Assembly (NCBI GenBank): GCA_027019605.1
Contig: JALUWJ010000075.1
Coordinates: 1 to 64,000, forward strand
Length of the DNA: 64,000 nt
DNA from: Henriciella sp.
GTDB lineage: Bacteria > Pseudomonadota > Alphaproteobacteria > Caulobacterales > Hyphomonadaceae
Direction: 5' to 3'
Of this stretch, positions 8,762-16,459 are shown piece after piece; position 1 is the stretch's first letter; every line of letters starts with the position of its first letter. A program made the position numbers and the translations under genes. The notes beneath the pieces were generated by a model, which saw only the letters and a list, made by a program, of their open reading frames with translations, did not search any database and was not told the DNA's origin.

Positions 8762-10659
8762 AAGAGCGGTCGGAAAACCCCTTTGAGCCGCGCCTAGGTC
8801 GCATTCGGTCTGGCGGTAAGATGGGGCGCGGTAAGACCTTCATGTCGCGGGTTGCCCGGTCGGTTAGCCGCGCAGGGCCAGGAGGTGGAACCTCGCGTCG
8901 TAATCACAAGACTAGAGTGAGCAGAACCCATGCCCGCCGCGTCGTGGTCAAAGCGCGCGTGGTTCGAACGATGGTATCTTCCCCAAAGGCGCTTGCAGAG
9001 CACTTGCGATACATCAGCCGAGAATCGGCTGTGAGGTTCGAAGACCAGGGCAAGGTTTTCGACGCGCATGCAGACGATGTAGATCGAGATACATTCGCCG
9101 AAGCAGCTAAAGATGATCGGCACCACTTTCGCCTTATTGTTTCGCCGGAAGACGGTGCCGAAATCGCCGACTTAAAACCTTTTGTGAGAGATCTTGTTTC
9201 GCAAATGGAGCAAGACTTAAACACACAGCTTGAATGGGTCGGTGCCGTCCATGACAATACAGACCACCCACACGCGCATATCGTCATCCGGGGGACCCGC
9301 GATGATGGTCGCGATCTGGTTATGCCGCGAAAATATATCGCCCATCAAATTCGCGAGCGGGCAGAAGAACTCGTGACCTTGGAACTCGGACCAGAATCTC
9401 AGCTCGAGAGGGATATGAAACATGCTAGGCAAACCGGCGTCGAGCGATTGACTTCAATCGACCGAAGTTTAGCGAGAATGAGCGATGGAGATGGCGTTTT
9501 AAATCTGAACGCTACGCCAGCGCGGTATCGATCAGTCAATATCGCCAGATTGCGCAAATTGAAATCGCTCGGGTTGGCTCAGCCGATAGATCGCCAAAAA
9601 TGGCAACTGTCAGATGGTTTTGAAACCACGCTAAGAGAATTGGGTCTTCGCCGCGACATCATCAAACAAATGCACCGCGCCCTTCACGGACGCAAAGGCC
9701 GCACCGTCGACGCGGCAAGGCCGTTTTCTGGTGGTGCCGGACAGGTTCCGATCACCGGTGCGGTCCTGCGTAAAGGGATGGGCGGGGAAGGCCACGATGT
9801 ACCCTATCTCATCGTCGATGGGATGGATGGCCGCGTCACAACTTCTTCAATCTCCAATGCCGATGATTTAGATGGCATTCAGCGCGGTATGATCGTGACG
9901 CTGTCGCCGCCTGATATGGCACCTAGAAAATCAGATAGAACAATCGCTTCAATTGCTTCGGCGAACGGAGGAATCTATTCAGCGGCCTTGCATCAACAAT
10001 CTGACCCTCGCGCCACATCAGAATTTGTCCGTGCGCATGTGCGGCGATTAGAAGCGATGCGGCGACGGGGGATCGCCCTGCGCAATAAGGATGGAACTTG
10101 GAATATTCCTGACAACTATTTGGCTGACGTGCGGCGTCATCAGGAGCTCCATGCGAACAAAACCGGCGTCCGTATTCATGTGGAGAGTTGGGGCGATGTT
10201 ACCGCTCAAGTAGAAGCAAACGGACTGACCTGGTTGGACAAGATGCCCAAAGCGGAGGGACCAGCCTATGGATTTGGACAAGAGGTTGAGACGGCGATTG
10301 AAAAACGACTTTCGGTGCTGCAAGAGCGCGGCATTATCGAAGGAGCCCAAAGCCATTTGAACCGCAAACACTACGAAGCTTTGAAACGACTGGGGCTAAG
10401 CCATCATGGTGAGGCACTCGCAAAAAAGTTGGGAAAAGACTTTCACTCATTGCCTAAATCAGGTGTGGTTGAGGGGGTCTACAGAGAATCCATATCAACA
10501 CCTGAAGGGAAATTTGCCGTTATTGATCGCGGCAAGACTTTCACACTGGCACCTTGGCGTAAGATCCTGGACCGAGCACGCGGGCAAGCCATCGCAGGGA
10601 CGGTAAGGGGGGATCATATTTCGTGGCAGATCGGAAAGAAACGTGGACTTGGGAAGTGA
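8758..10659 (+). CDS. Relaxase, VirD2-like with DUF3363
   Basis: This 633-residue mobilisation nuclease should nick and covalently bind the transfer strand at oriT. The metal-binding three-histidine motif is visible as HDNTDHPHAHIVIRG (165-179). Upstream VVRTMVSSPKALAEHLRYISRE resembles the N-terminal conserved block of the DUF3363 relaxases, and a likely catalytic tyrosine is in the LRYI segment. The C-terminal two thirds correspond to DUF3363. A TTG start at 8758 overlaps the traF stop (TTGA) and gives a family-like N-terminus, FEPRLGRIRSGG. It is the key gene showing that the element can be conjugated. Confidence 0.88.
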   Translation: MKERSENPFEPRLGRIRSGGKMGRGKTFMSRVARSVSRAGPGGGTSRRNHKTRVSRTHARRVVVKARVVRTMVSSPKALAEHLRYISRESAVRFEDQGKVFDAHADDVDRDTFAEAAKDDRHHFRLIVSPEDGAEIADLKPFVRDLVSQMEQDLNTQLEWVGAVHDNTDHPHAHIVIRGTRDDGRDLVMPRKYIAHQIRERAEELVTLELGPESQLERDMKHARQTGVERLTSIDRSLARMSDGDGVLNLNATPARYRSVNIARLRKLKSLGLAQPIDRQKWQLSDGFETTLRELGLRRDIIKQMHRALHGRKGRTVDAARPFSGGAGQVPITGAVLRKGMGGEGHDVPYLIVDGMDGRVTTSSISNADDLDGIQRGMIVTLSPPDMAPRKSDRTIASIASANGGIYSAALHQQSDPRATSEFVRAHVRRLEAMRRRGIALRNKDGTWNIPDNYLADVRRHQELHANKTGVRIHVESWGDVTAQVEANGLTWLDKMPKAEGPAYGFGQEVETAIEKRLSVLQERGIIEGAQSHLNRKHYEALKRLGLSHHGEALAKKLGKDFHSLPKSGVVEGVYRESISTPEGKFAVIDRGKTFTLAPWRKILDRARGQAIAGTVRGDHISWQIGKKRGLGK

Positions 10660-10801
10660 TACTCAGATGACTGATTCGCTCTAGGTCTGGAGAACTGGAG
10701 GGCCTACAGGGGCTTAAGGCGCCCTAAACTGGTCGCTCATTTTATCCGAGTTGGGACCATCGAACACCAAAGACACCAAGGACAGATTCTAGTTCTGAGC
10801 T

Positions 10802-11194
10802 CTAAATTGAGAGGGCATCAATTATTGGACAGTCTGGGGTGTCACCACGCGCGCACTCCTTGGTGATCTCGCTCAGCGTTCGTTCCAAACGTTTCAAATC
10901 AGCGATTTTCTGACGCACCTCCGCTAAGTGTTCGGTTGTAAGTGCGTGTACGTCGCCACATGAAGGCGTCTCGTCATTGAGGCCAAGCATTGAACGGACC
11001 GCGTCTAATCCGAAGCCTAAGTCCCGACTTCGCTTGATAAAATTCAATCGTGCTAGGTGTGTCGGACTGTAAATACGCTGCTTCCCCGACGAGCGCGGAG
11101 GATTGGGCATTATGCCGATTTTCTCGTAGTAACGTATGGTTTCTATCTTCACGCCAGTCGCTGAACTCAATCTCCCAATTGTGAAGTCAGTCAT
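10802..11194 (-). CDS. merR: MerR-family metal-responsive regulator
   Basis: This 130-residue protein has the MerR winged helix (1-70, TIGRLSSATGVKIETIRYYEKIG), a dimerisation helix and metal-ligand cysteines C79, C114 and C122. The C79 and C114-x7-C122 arrangement fits divalent-metal sensors (MerR/ZntR group) and also resembles the CueR loop, so the metal cannot be fixed by eye. The neighbours, a MerT-like protein and a GDCCVxC protein, favour mercury. The start at 11194 gives the standard length. It is divergent from merT over a 39-bp gap containing its operator. Confidence 0.85.
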   Translation of the reverse strand: MTDFTIGRLSSATGVKIETIRYYEKIGIMPNPPRSSGKQRIYSPTHLARLNFIKRSRDLGFGLDAVRSMLGLNDETPSCGDVHALTTEHLAEVRQKIADLKRLERTLSEITKECARGDTPDCPIIDALSI

Positions 11195-11196
11195 GC

Positions 11197-11227
11197 TTGC
11201 ACCTGTAGTAGCTACAGGTTTTATATT
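11197..11227 (+). promoter_or_regulatory. MerR-type promoter with 19-bp spacer and operator
   Basis: TTGCAC (11197-11202) and TATATT (11222-11227) are separated by 19 bases, the over-long spacer characteristic of MerR-activated promoters. The spacer holds a perfect 8-bp dyad, ACCTGTAG-TAG-CTACAGGT (11201-11219). Transcription would start about at the A of the merT ATG (11234), suggesting a leaderless message. Confidence 0.85.
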
Positions 11228-11233
11228 ACGCAC

Positions 11234-11599
11234 ATGTCTGATGATATTGAAACCAAGCGTGATAGTGGAAAGAGCGGTGGCTGGTTCGCAAGTGGCGGCG
11301 TGCTAGCAAGCGTCTTTGCATTTATTGGCGCGTCCTGCTGCGTTCTACCGATCATTCTGGTGAACCTCGGCGTCAGTACCGCACTGGTTGCAAAGCTTGG
11401 TTTTTTTGCTCGCAATCAAGCGCTGTTCCAGTGGGTCACATTAGCCTTACTGGGCGCGGCAGTCTTATTTGCATTTCGAAATGGCAGACCAAGCATGCGA
11501 GTAATCGTCTTGCTTGTGATCGGCTTCGCATTGGTGGGGGTAGCGCACGTGCTGCCATCTTATGAGAGGGAAATCTTGGAATGGCTGAACTTAATGTGA
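11234..11599 (+). CDS. merT: MerT-like mercuric ion transporter
   Basis: This 121-residue membrane protein has three hydrophobic segments (about 22-45, 55-77, 84-104). The first contains GASCCVLPIILVNLGVS, the paired-cysteine motif MerT uses to carry Hg(II) across the inner membrane. There is no downstream merA or merP, so ions brought in would not be reduced by an element-encoded enzyme. The likely transcription start coincides with this ATG. It overlaps the next gene by 19 bases. Confidence 0.82.
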   Translation: MSDDIETKRDSGKSGGWFASGGVLASVFAFIGASCCVLPIILVNLGVSTALVAKLGFFARNQALFQWVTLALLGAAVLFAFRNGRPSMRVIVLLVIGFALVGVAHVLPSYEREILEWLNLM

Positions 11600-11811
11600 G
11601 CGGCGACTTCATTGCAGAATCCACACTGACCTGCCCGCAATGCGGGCATCAATCAAAGGACGTCATGCCGACAAATGCATGTCAGTTCTTCTATGATTGC
11701 AAAGGGTGTGGCGCGGTCCTTAAGCCTAATCCGGGTGACTGTTGCGTGTATTGTTCATTTGGAGACGTTGCTTGTCCGCCGATCCAGGTCGGGGATTGTT
11801 GCGGTGGTTGA
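11581..11811 (+). CDS. GDCCVxC-domain small metal-binding protein
   Basis: This 76-residue protein contains CPQCG near residue 18, further cysteines around CQFFYDCKGCG, and the block GDCCVYCSFGDVACPPIQ that defines the GDCCVxC family, some of whose members are selenoproteins. Here all positions are cysteine codons. The family is commonly linked to mer operons. With 11 cysteines it probably binds soft metals in the cytoplasm and may receive the ion from the MerT-like transporter; that role is inferred from context. Confidence 0.8.
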   Translation: MAELNVSGDFIAESTLTCPQCGHQSKDVMPTNACQFFYDCKGCGAVLKPNPGDCCVYCSFGDVACPPIQVGDCCGG

Positions 11812-12178
11812 CCATCGAACCAATGACCATGCTTCTCGACCGCTGCCATTTCTCGCGTCTTGGGGACTCCCGGTATTGATCCTGATCGGATCGAACTTCT
11901 TGCAGGACATGGTTCCCCTAGTGGCGATCATAGCCATTCTCAGTGCGGCATTGTTTTGGATGGGTGCGGCGTGCGTTCTAAATGCCCGGCGATGTCGTAG
12001 ACGTCATTGTTTCTATTCTGGTCCGATCTTCCTGTTGGGCGCTTTGGCAGTGCTTTTGGTTGGTTTGGAGATCATTTCTTTGGGCGAAGACGGTTTGGTG
12101 ATCGTCATAGGTGTGACGCTCTCGCTCGCGCTCTCGACCTATCTAACGGAACCGGTGTTTGGGAAGTACATTGATTGA
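11804..12178 (+). CDS. Small membrane protein of the mer-like operon
   Basis: This roughly 124-residue protein has about four hydrophobic segments (around 18-38, 38-58, 70-88, 95-112) and a cysteine/arginine/histidine-rich cytoplasmic loop (NARRCRRRHCFYSG). I do not recognise the family with certainty; similar proteins occur in mer-type operons. A GTG start at 11804 overlapping the preceding stop is chosen since earlier in-frame starts would lie wholly within the previous gene. A role in metal export or sensing is possible but not shown. Confidence 0.6.
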   Translation: MVDHRTNDHASRPLPFLASWGLPVLILIGSNFLQDMVPLVAIIAILSAALFWMGAACVLNARRCRRRHCFYSGPIFLLGALAVLLVGLEIISLGEDGLVIVIGVTLSLALSTYLTEPVFGKYID

Positions 12179-12408
12179 ACACTTTAGCTCGACTCACGGT
12201 CAATGATGAGGCTGAAAGCGGACCTTAACTCAGCGGCTTAAACTCGCCCCATCTAAGACGTTTGCCTCATCCTTCCGGCATCGAAATTCTTCATCTATCA
12301 CGATGGTTCTTAGGAGTTCCCGCAGGGTCGATTTCGTGCCTTTTGTGTCTCGATAAGACTCGATTATCTGCCTAGTCAGCAAGGTGTCCTTTGTTTCAGC
12401 CTTAGGGC

Positions 12409-14394
12409 ATGAAACTGACCACGACCATCTTCTGGCAAGTTTTGCTCGTTCTCTGCATCGCTGTTTGTGGTGTGTGGTATGCGGCGCAGTGGACAGCTGA
12501 GCAGCTTGCCTATTCACCGCGCCTTGGTGAGCCTTGGTTTGTTTTCGGCGATACACCAATTTATCAGCCGTGGCGTTTCTTCGCCTGGTGGTACTCCTTT
12601 GAAGCTTACGCGCCGGAGACCTTTGACCGAGCTGGGCTGATTGCTGGCTCGGGCGGTGTGATCGGGCTCTTTGCTGCCGTGGTCGGGGCTGTGCTTCGAT
12701 CGCGAGAATCAAAAAACGTCACGACCTACGGGTCTTCGCGCTGGGCGAAGCGTAGCGAGATTCGCCGTGCAGGCCTGCTTACCAATGATGGTGTCTTCCT
12801 TGGACAATTGCCGGGAGCTTATCTGCGCCATGATGGGCCAGAACATATTATGGCTTTCGCTCCGACCCGCTCCGGTAAGGGTGTGGGTCTCGTAATCCCG
12901 ACATTGCTGTCTTGGCAGCAATCTGCAGTGATCCACGATATCAAAGGGGAAAACTGGCAGCTTACCTCGGCGTGGCGTTCTAAATTCTCTCGCGTCGTGC
13001 GCTTTGACCCGACCCACCCGGCGACGCTCCGATACAATCCGATTCTGGAAGTACGCAAGGGCCAAAACGAAGTTCGTGATGTTCAAAATATCGCTGACAT
13101 TCTGGTCGACCCAGAAGGCGGGCTAGACCGCCGCAACCATTGGGACAAGACAGCCCATGCGCTGCTCGTCGGGGCTATCCTTCACGTCCTTTATGCTGAG
13201 GAACAGAAGTCTCTTGCTGGCGTTGCGCATCTGCTTGCGCACCCAGAAAGAAGTTTCCGCGACACGTTGGAATTGATGCTGCACACCGACCACCTCGGTA
13301 CCGATGAAGCGCCGAGGGTTCATCCAACCGTCGCTCAATCAGCTCGTGAATTGCTCAACAAATCCGAGAATGAACGCTCTGGTGTTCTTTCTACCGCGCT
13401 CAGCTTTTTATCGCTTTATCGTGACCCAACCGTGGCGCGGGCAATATCGACATGTGACTTCCGCATCGACGATCTTGTGAAGGGCAAACAGCCACTGTCC
13501 CTTTATCTCGTCGTGCCGCCCTCTGATATTTCACGAACACGTCCATTGGTTCGCTTAATGCTGAACCAAATTGGGCGGCGACTCACAGAGGAACATGCCG
13601 CGCCTACGATTGAAAAGCGCCAAGTGTTGCTCATGCTGGACGAGTTCCCGGCTCTTGGACGGCTCGACTTCTTTGAAACGAGCCTTGGATATATGGCGGG
13701 TTATGGACTTCGCGCATTCCTGATCGCTCAGTCATTGAACCAAATCGCCAAAGCCTACGGGCCCGACAATGCCATTCTCGACAATTGTCATGTCCGGGTT
13801 GCGTTCGCCAGCAATGATGAACGCACGGCCAAACGTATTTCTGACGCGCTTGGGTCCACAACAGAACTGCGAGCGATGAAGAATTATGCCGGTCACAGGC
13901 TGGCACCGTGGCTCAGCCATGTGATGGTCTCGCGTCAGGAAACCGCGCGGCAATTGCTAACGCCAGGCGAAGTCATGCAGCTGCCGCCGGATGATGAGAT
14001 TATCATGGTCGCCGGTGCCCCGCCGGTACGCGCAAAGAAGCTACGCTACTATGAAGATCGCAACTTCACTGAGCGCATTCTGCCTGAAATTGATCCCGCG
14101 CAGTCTAATTCCAATCCAGAAGCGCAACTGCCCACTCGGTGGGATGGTGTGAGGGCTTACGTGCACGAAGATCTGATGCCCTCCGATGACGATACGGGCG
14201 GGCATGAACAGACACCACGTTTGGAGAAAGACCCAAACGTCGCTCCTGAAGCCGAACCGACAGATGAGACTGAGCAAGAGAGTGAGGAGCACGAGGTATC
14301 CAAGCAACGTACGCTCTTTGGGAAGGATTTGGCTGAAGCAGATGCCTTCGACGAACTCACCACTGCGAGGCTGTTGCAGGGGAGGGAGCGATGA
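12409..14394 (+). CDS. traG: TraG/VirD4-type coupling protein
   Basis: This 661-residue type IV coupling protein links the relaxase-DNA complex to the secretion channel. It has two N-terminal membrane segments (about 7-27 and 76-97), a Walker A motif APTRSGKGVG (151-160) and a Walker B region LLMLDEFPALG (about 403-413). The C-terminal tail is acidic (EPTDETEQESEEHE), as is common for substrate-docking tails. It is the first gene of the operon and overlaps the following CopG-like gene by four bases. Confidence 0.93.
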   Translation: MKLTTTIFWQVLLVLCIAVCGVWYAAQWTAEQLAYSPRLGEPWFVFGDTPIYQPWRFFAWWYSFEAYAPETFDRAGLIAGSGGVIGLFAAVVGAVLRSRESKNVTTYGSSRWAKRSEIRRAGLLTNDGVFLGQLPGAYLRHDGPEHIMAFAPTRSGKGVGLVIPTLLSWQQSAVIHDIKGENWQLTSAWRSKFSRVVRFDPTHPATLRYNPILEVRKGQNEVRDVQNIADILVDPEGGLDRRNHWDKTAHALLVGAILHVLYAEEQKSLAGVAHLLAHPERSFRDTLELMLHTDHLGTDEAPRVHPTVAQSARELLNKSENERSGVLSTALSFLSLYRDPTVARAISTCDFRIDDLVKGKQPLSLYLVVPPSDISRTRPLVRLMLNQIGRRLTEEHAAPTIEKRQVLLMLDEFPALGRLDFFETSLGYMAGYGLRAFLIAQSLNQIAKAYGPDNAILDNCHVRVAFASNDERTAKRISDALGSTTELRAMKNYAGHRLAPWLSHVMVSRQETARQLLTPGEVMQLPPDDEIIMVAGAPPVRAKKLRYYEDRNFTERILPEIDPAQSNSNPEAQLPTRWDGVRAYVHEDLMPSDDDTGGHEQTPRLEKDPNVAPEAEPTDETEQESEEHEVSKQRTLFGKDLAEADAFDELTTARLLQGRER

Positions 14395-14885
14395 AGCCCA
14401 GAATCCACACCTATGTTTCAGACCTCAATTTTGCGCGCTTGCATGAGCTTGCGAAACGTCCCGGATATAGTCTTTGCGGCATCGTTGATGACGCGCTCAC
14501 TGAATATCTGAGCGGGAATAAAGAGAATGAGCGCGAAGCCGTTTTTGCGCGAAGATTAGATCGCTTGTCACGGCAGTTAGATCGGCTCGAGCAGAAAGAT
14601 ACCGTCCACGGCGAAACGCTCGCGCTTTACATAAGATACTTCCTGATGGTGACGCCGCAACTGCCATCGAGCCAGTTGGATGTCGCCCGCGCCAAGGGTG
14701 AAGAGCAATTCGATCAGTTCCTCGAACAATTGGGACGCGATCTTCAATCTGGAAAACGCAGCCTTCAAACCGCAGTCGACGAAGTGGTTGCAGGCGCTAG
14801 CGATTTCTTCTCTGAGGCAGAGCTAGAGCGACTGCACGTACCTGCACCCGACCGAAGCACAAAAGAGGAGGCGGGTCATGCGTGA
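14391..14885 (+). CDS. Ribbon-helix-helix (CopG-like) accessory protein
   Basis: This 164-residue protein starts with a ribbon-helix-helix-like block (about 1-45, RIHTYVSDLNFARLHELAKRPGYSL) followed by a long, coiled helical region. Such proteins lie between traG and trbB in related elements and may autoregulate the operon or help load the coupling protein. Overlaps at both ends (ATGA with traG; eight bases with trbB) show translational coupling. Confidence 0.8.
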   Translation: MKPRIHTYVSDLNFARLHELAKRPGYSLCGIVDDALTEYLSGNKENEREAVFARRLDRLSRQLDRLEQKDTVHGETLALYIRYFLMVTPQLPSSQLDVARAKGEEQFDQFLEQLGRDLQSGKRSLQTAVDEVVAGASDFFSEAELERLHVPAPDRSTKEEAGHA

Positions 14886-15879
14886 TGCAAACGCCTTGGA
14901 GCGAACGGCCGATATGCTGACAACTGCGCTTGGTGAGCAAATTGCTGATGCGCTGAGCGATCCCACTGTCATTGAGATTATGACCAATCCAGATGGGCGG
15001 CTCTGGATTGAACGCCACGGGGAAGGGCGCAAAGACACAGGTTCTGAACTCTCGCCGCACGAAGTTGAGCGGGTCATCCGTCTGGTCGCGAGCCACACCG
15101 GACGCGATGTTACACGCGCGGCCCCCATCATATCTGCAGAACTCCCCTTAGGGGGCGAGCGGTTCGAAGGAGTCTTGCCACCGGTTTCGGAACAACCATG
15201 TTTCTCGATTCGAAAGCCCGCCGCTCGAATCTTTACCCTAGACGATTATGTCGATGAAGGCGTGATGAGCCCGCAAAATGCGATTGCTCTCAAGCTGGCT
15301 GTCTTGGAAAAAGAGAACATTCTCATCGTCGGCGGAACAGGGTCCGGCAAAACCACGCTCGCGAATGCTTTGCTCGCGGAGATTGCTCAGACAGGTGACC
15401 GGGTCATCCTGTTGGAAGACACAAGAGAGCTACAGTGCTCGGCACCTGATACGGTGGCGCTCCGCACTCAACCCGGCTCGGTCACCCTCTCAGATTTGGT
15501 GCGCTCGACGCTGCGACTGCGACCTGACCGGATCATTGTTGGGGAAGTGCGCGGCGGTGAAGCGTTAGACATGCTCAAAGCCTGGAATACAGGCCATCCT
15601 GGCGGGATCGCAACTGTTCATGCAAATTCTGCCGAAGCTGGTCTTTTCCGCCTTGAGCAATTGGTCGGTGAGGTGGCGCACACTGTCCCTTACGAACTCA
15701 TCGCCGAGACAATCGATTGCGTGGTGTTCATTCGGCGCAAGGACGGCGTTCGCCAAGTCGAGTCCATCCTCAAATTGGATCGCCAGTGTGGCGATGGATA
15801 CGTGCTGAAACCGGCTCAAGCCCCGCTGCGGGAAGTTCCTTCAACATCATCTTCAAAACCCGAAAGGACAAAACAATGA
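14878..15879 (+). CDS. trbB: TrbB, VirB11-type secretion ATPase
   Basis: This 333-residue hexameric ATPase powers pilus assembly and DNA transfer. An N-terminal domain (1-125) precedes the RecA-like domain with Walker [10 protein letters not shown] (152-160), the Asp box LEDTRELQC, Walker B-like [12 protein letters not shown] and a His box [11 protein letters not shown]. Length and order match TrbB of RP4-like systems. The stop overlaps the trbC start (ATGA). Confidence 0.94.
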   Translation: MRDANALERTADMLTTALGEQIADALSDPTVIEIMTNPDGRLWIERHGEGRKDTGSELSPHEVERVIRLVASHTGRDVTRAAPIISAELPLGGERFEGVLPPVSEQPCFSIRKPAARIFTLDDYVDEGVMSPQNAIALKLAVLEKENILIVGGTGSGKTTLANALLAEIAQTGDRVILLEDTRELQCSAPDTVALRTQPGSVTLSDLVRSTLRLRPDRIIVGEVRGGEALDMLKAWNTGHPGGIATVHANSAEAGLFRLEQLVGEVAHTVPYELIAETIDCVVFIRRKDGVRQVESILKLDRQCGDGYVLKPAQAPLREVPSTSSSKPERTKQ

Positions 15880-16187
15880 AGACGACCATTTCGAAAGTGG
15901 TGGCGCTCAGCGTAATTACCATTGCTCTTACATTGCCAGCCCACGCGGCGGGTTCCGGTATGCCATGGGAAGGGCCGCTAGATTCTATCCTTCAATCAAT
16001 TGAAGGCCCGGTTGCCAAGATCCTCGCAACGATCGTGATTATCCTGACCGGCCTTGGCCTCGCTTTCGGGGAAAGCGGCGGCGGCATGCGTAAGCTATTG
16101 CAGATCGTCTTTGGTCTTTCCATCGCGTTCGCGGCCACCAGCTTCTTTCTTACCTTCTTCTCATTCGGTGGCGGAGCGACGTTCTAA
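15876..16187 (+). CDS. trbC: TrbC/VirB2 major pilin
   Basis: This 103-residue protein has a signal peptide ending near AHAAGS (about residue 25) and two hydrophobic segments (about 48-68 and 78-98), as in VirB2-type prepilins. TraF upstream would cyclise it in RP4-like systems. Start chosen at the ATG overlapping the trbB stop. Confidence 0.9.
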   Translation: MKTTISKVVALSVITIALTLPAHAAGSGMPWEGPLDSILQSIEGPVAKILATIVIILTGLGLAFGESGGGMRKLLQIVFGLSIAFAATSFFLTFFSFGGGATF

Positions 16188-16459
16188 TGCAAGACGGGCC
16201 TGCGCTTCCTGACGGCTATAATGTGCCACTTCACAGGTCGCTGACCGAGGTCATTCTGCTCGGCGGTGCACCGAGAATGGCCGCAATCCTCAATGGCACT
16301 CTCGCCGCCGCGCTCGGTCTTGGCATGCAAATGTGGGTGGTTGGAATTGTCTACTGGATGGTCTCCCACGGGATCTGTGTTTGGGCCGCCAAACGCGACC
16401 CGAAATTCATGGAAGTGCTCACCCGCCATGTTCGACACAAGGGGTATCTCTCATGCTAA
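16187..16459 (+). CDS. trbD: TrbD/VirB3 inner-membrane protein
   Basis: This 90-residue protein begins with a polar head (PDGYNVPLHRSLTEVILLGGAPR) and has two adjacent membrane segments (about 29-47 and 48-67), typical of VirB3. It partners the TrbE ATPase in the inner-membrane complex. It abuts trbC and overlaps trbE by seven bases. Confidence 0.9.
   Translation: MQDGPALPDGYNVPLHRSLTEVILLGGAPRMAAILNGTLAAALGLGMQMWVVGIVYWMVSHGICVWAAKRDPKFMEVLTRHVRHKGYLSC

Noticed and set aside
11581-11811. Selenocysteine in the GDCCVxC protein
   Set aside because: All relevant codons are TGT or TGC; no in-frame TGA occurs before the stop.
12230-12712. Long minus-strand frame over the start of traG
   Set aside because: It is antisense to traG, rich in Arg/Gln/His as expected of a shadow frame, and resembles no family.
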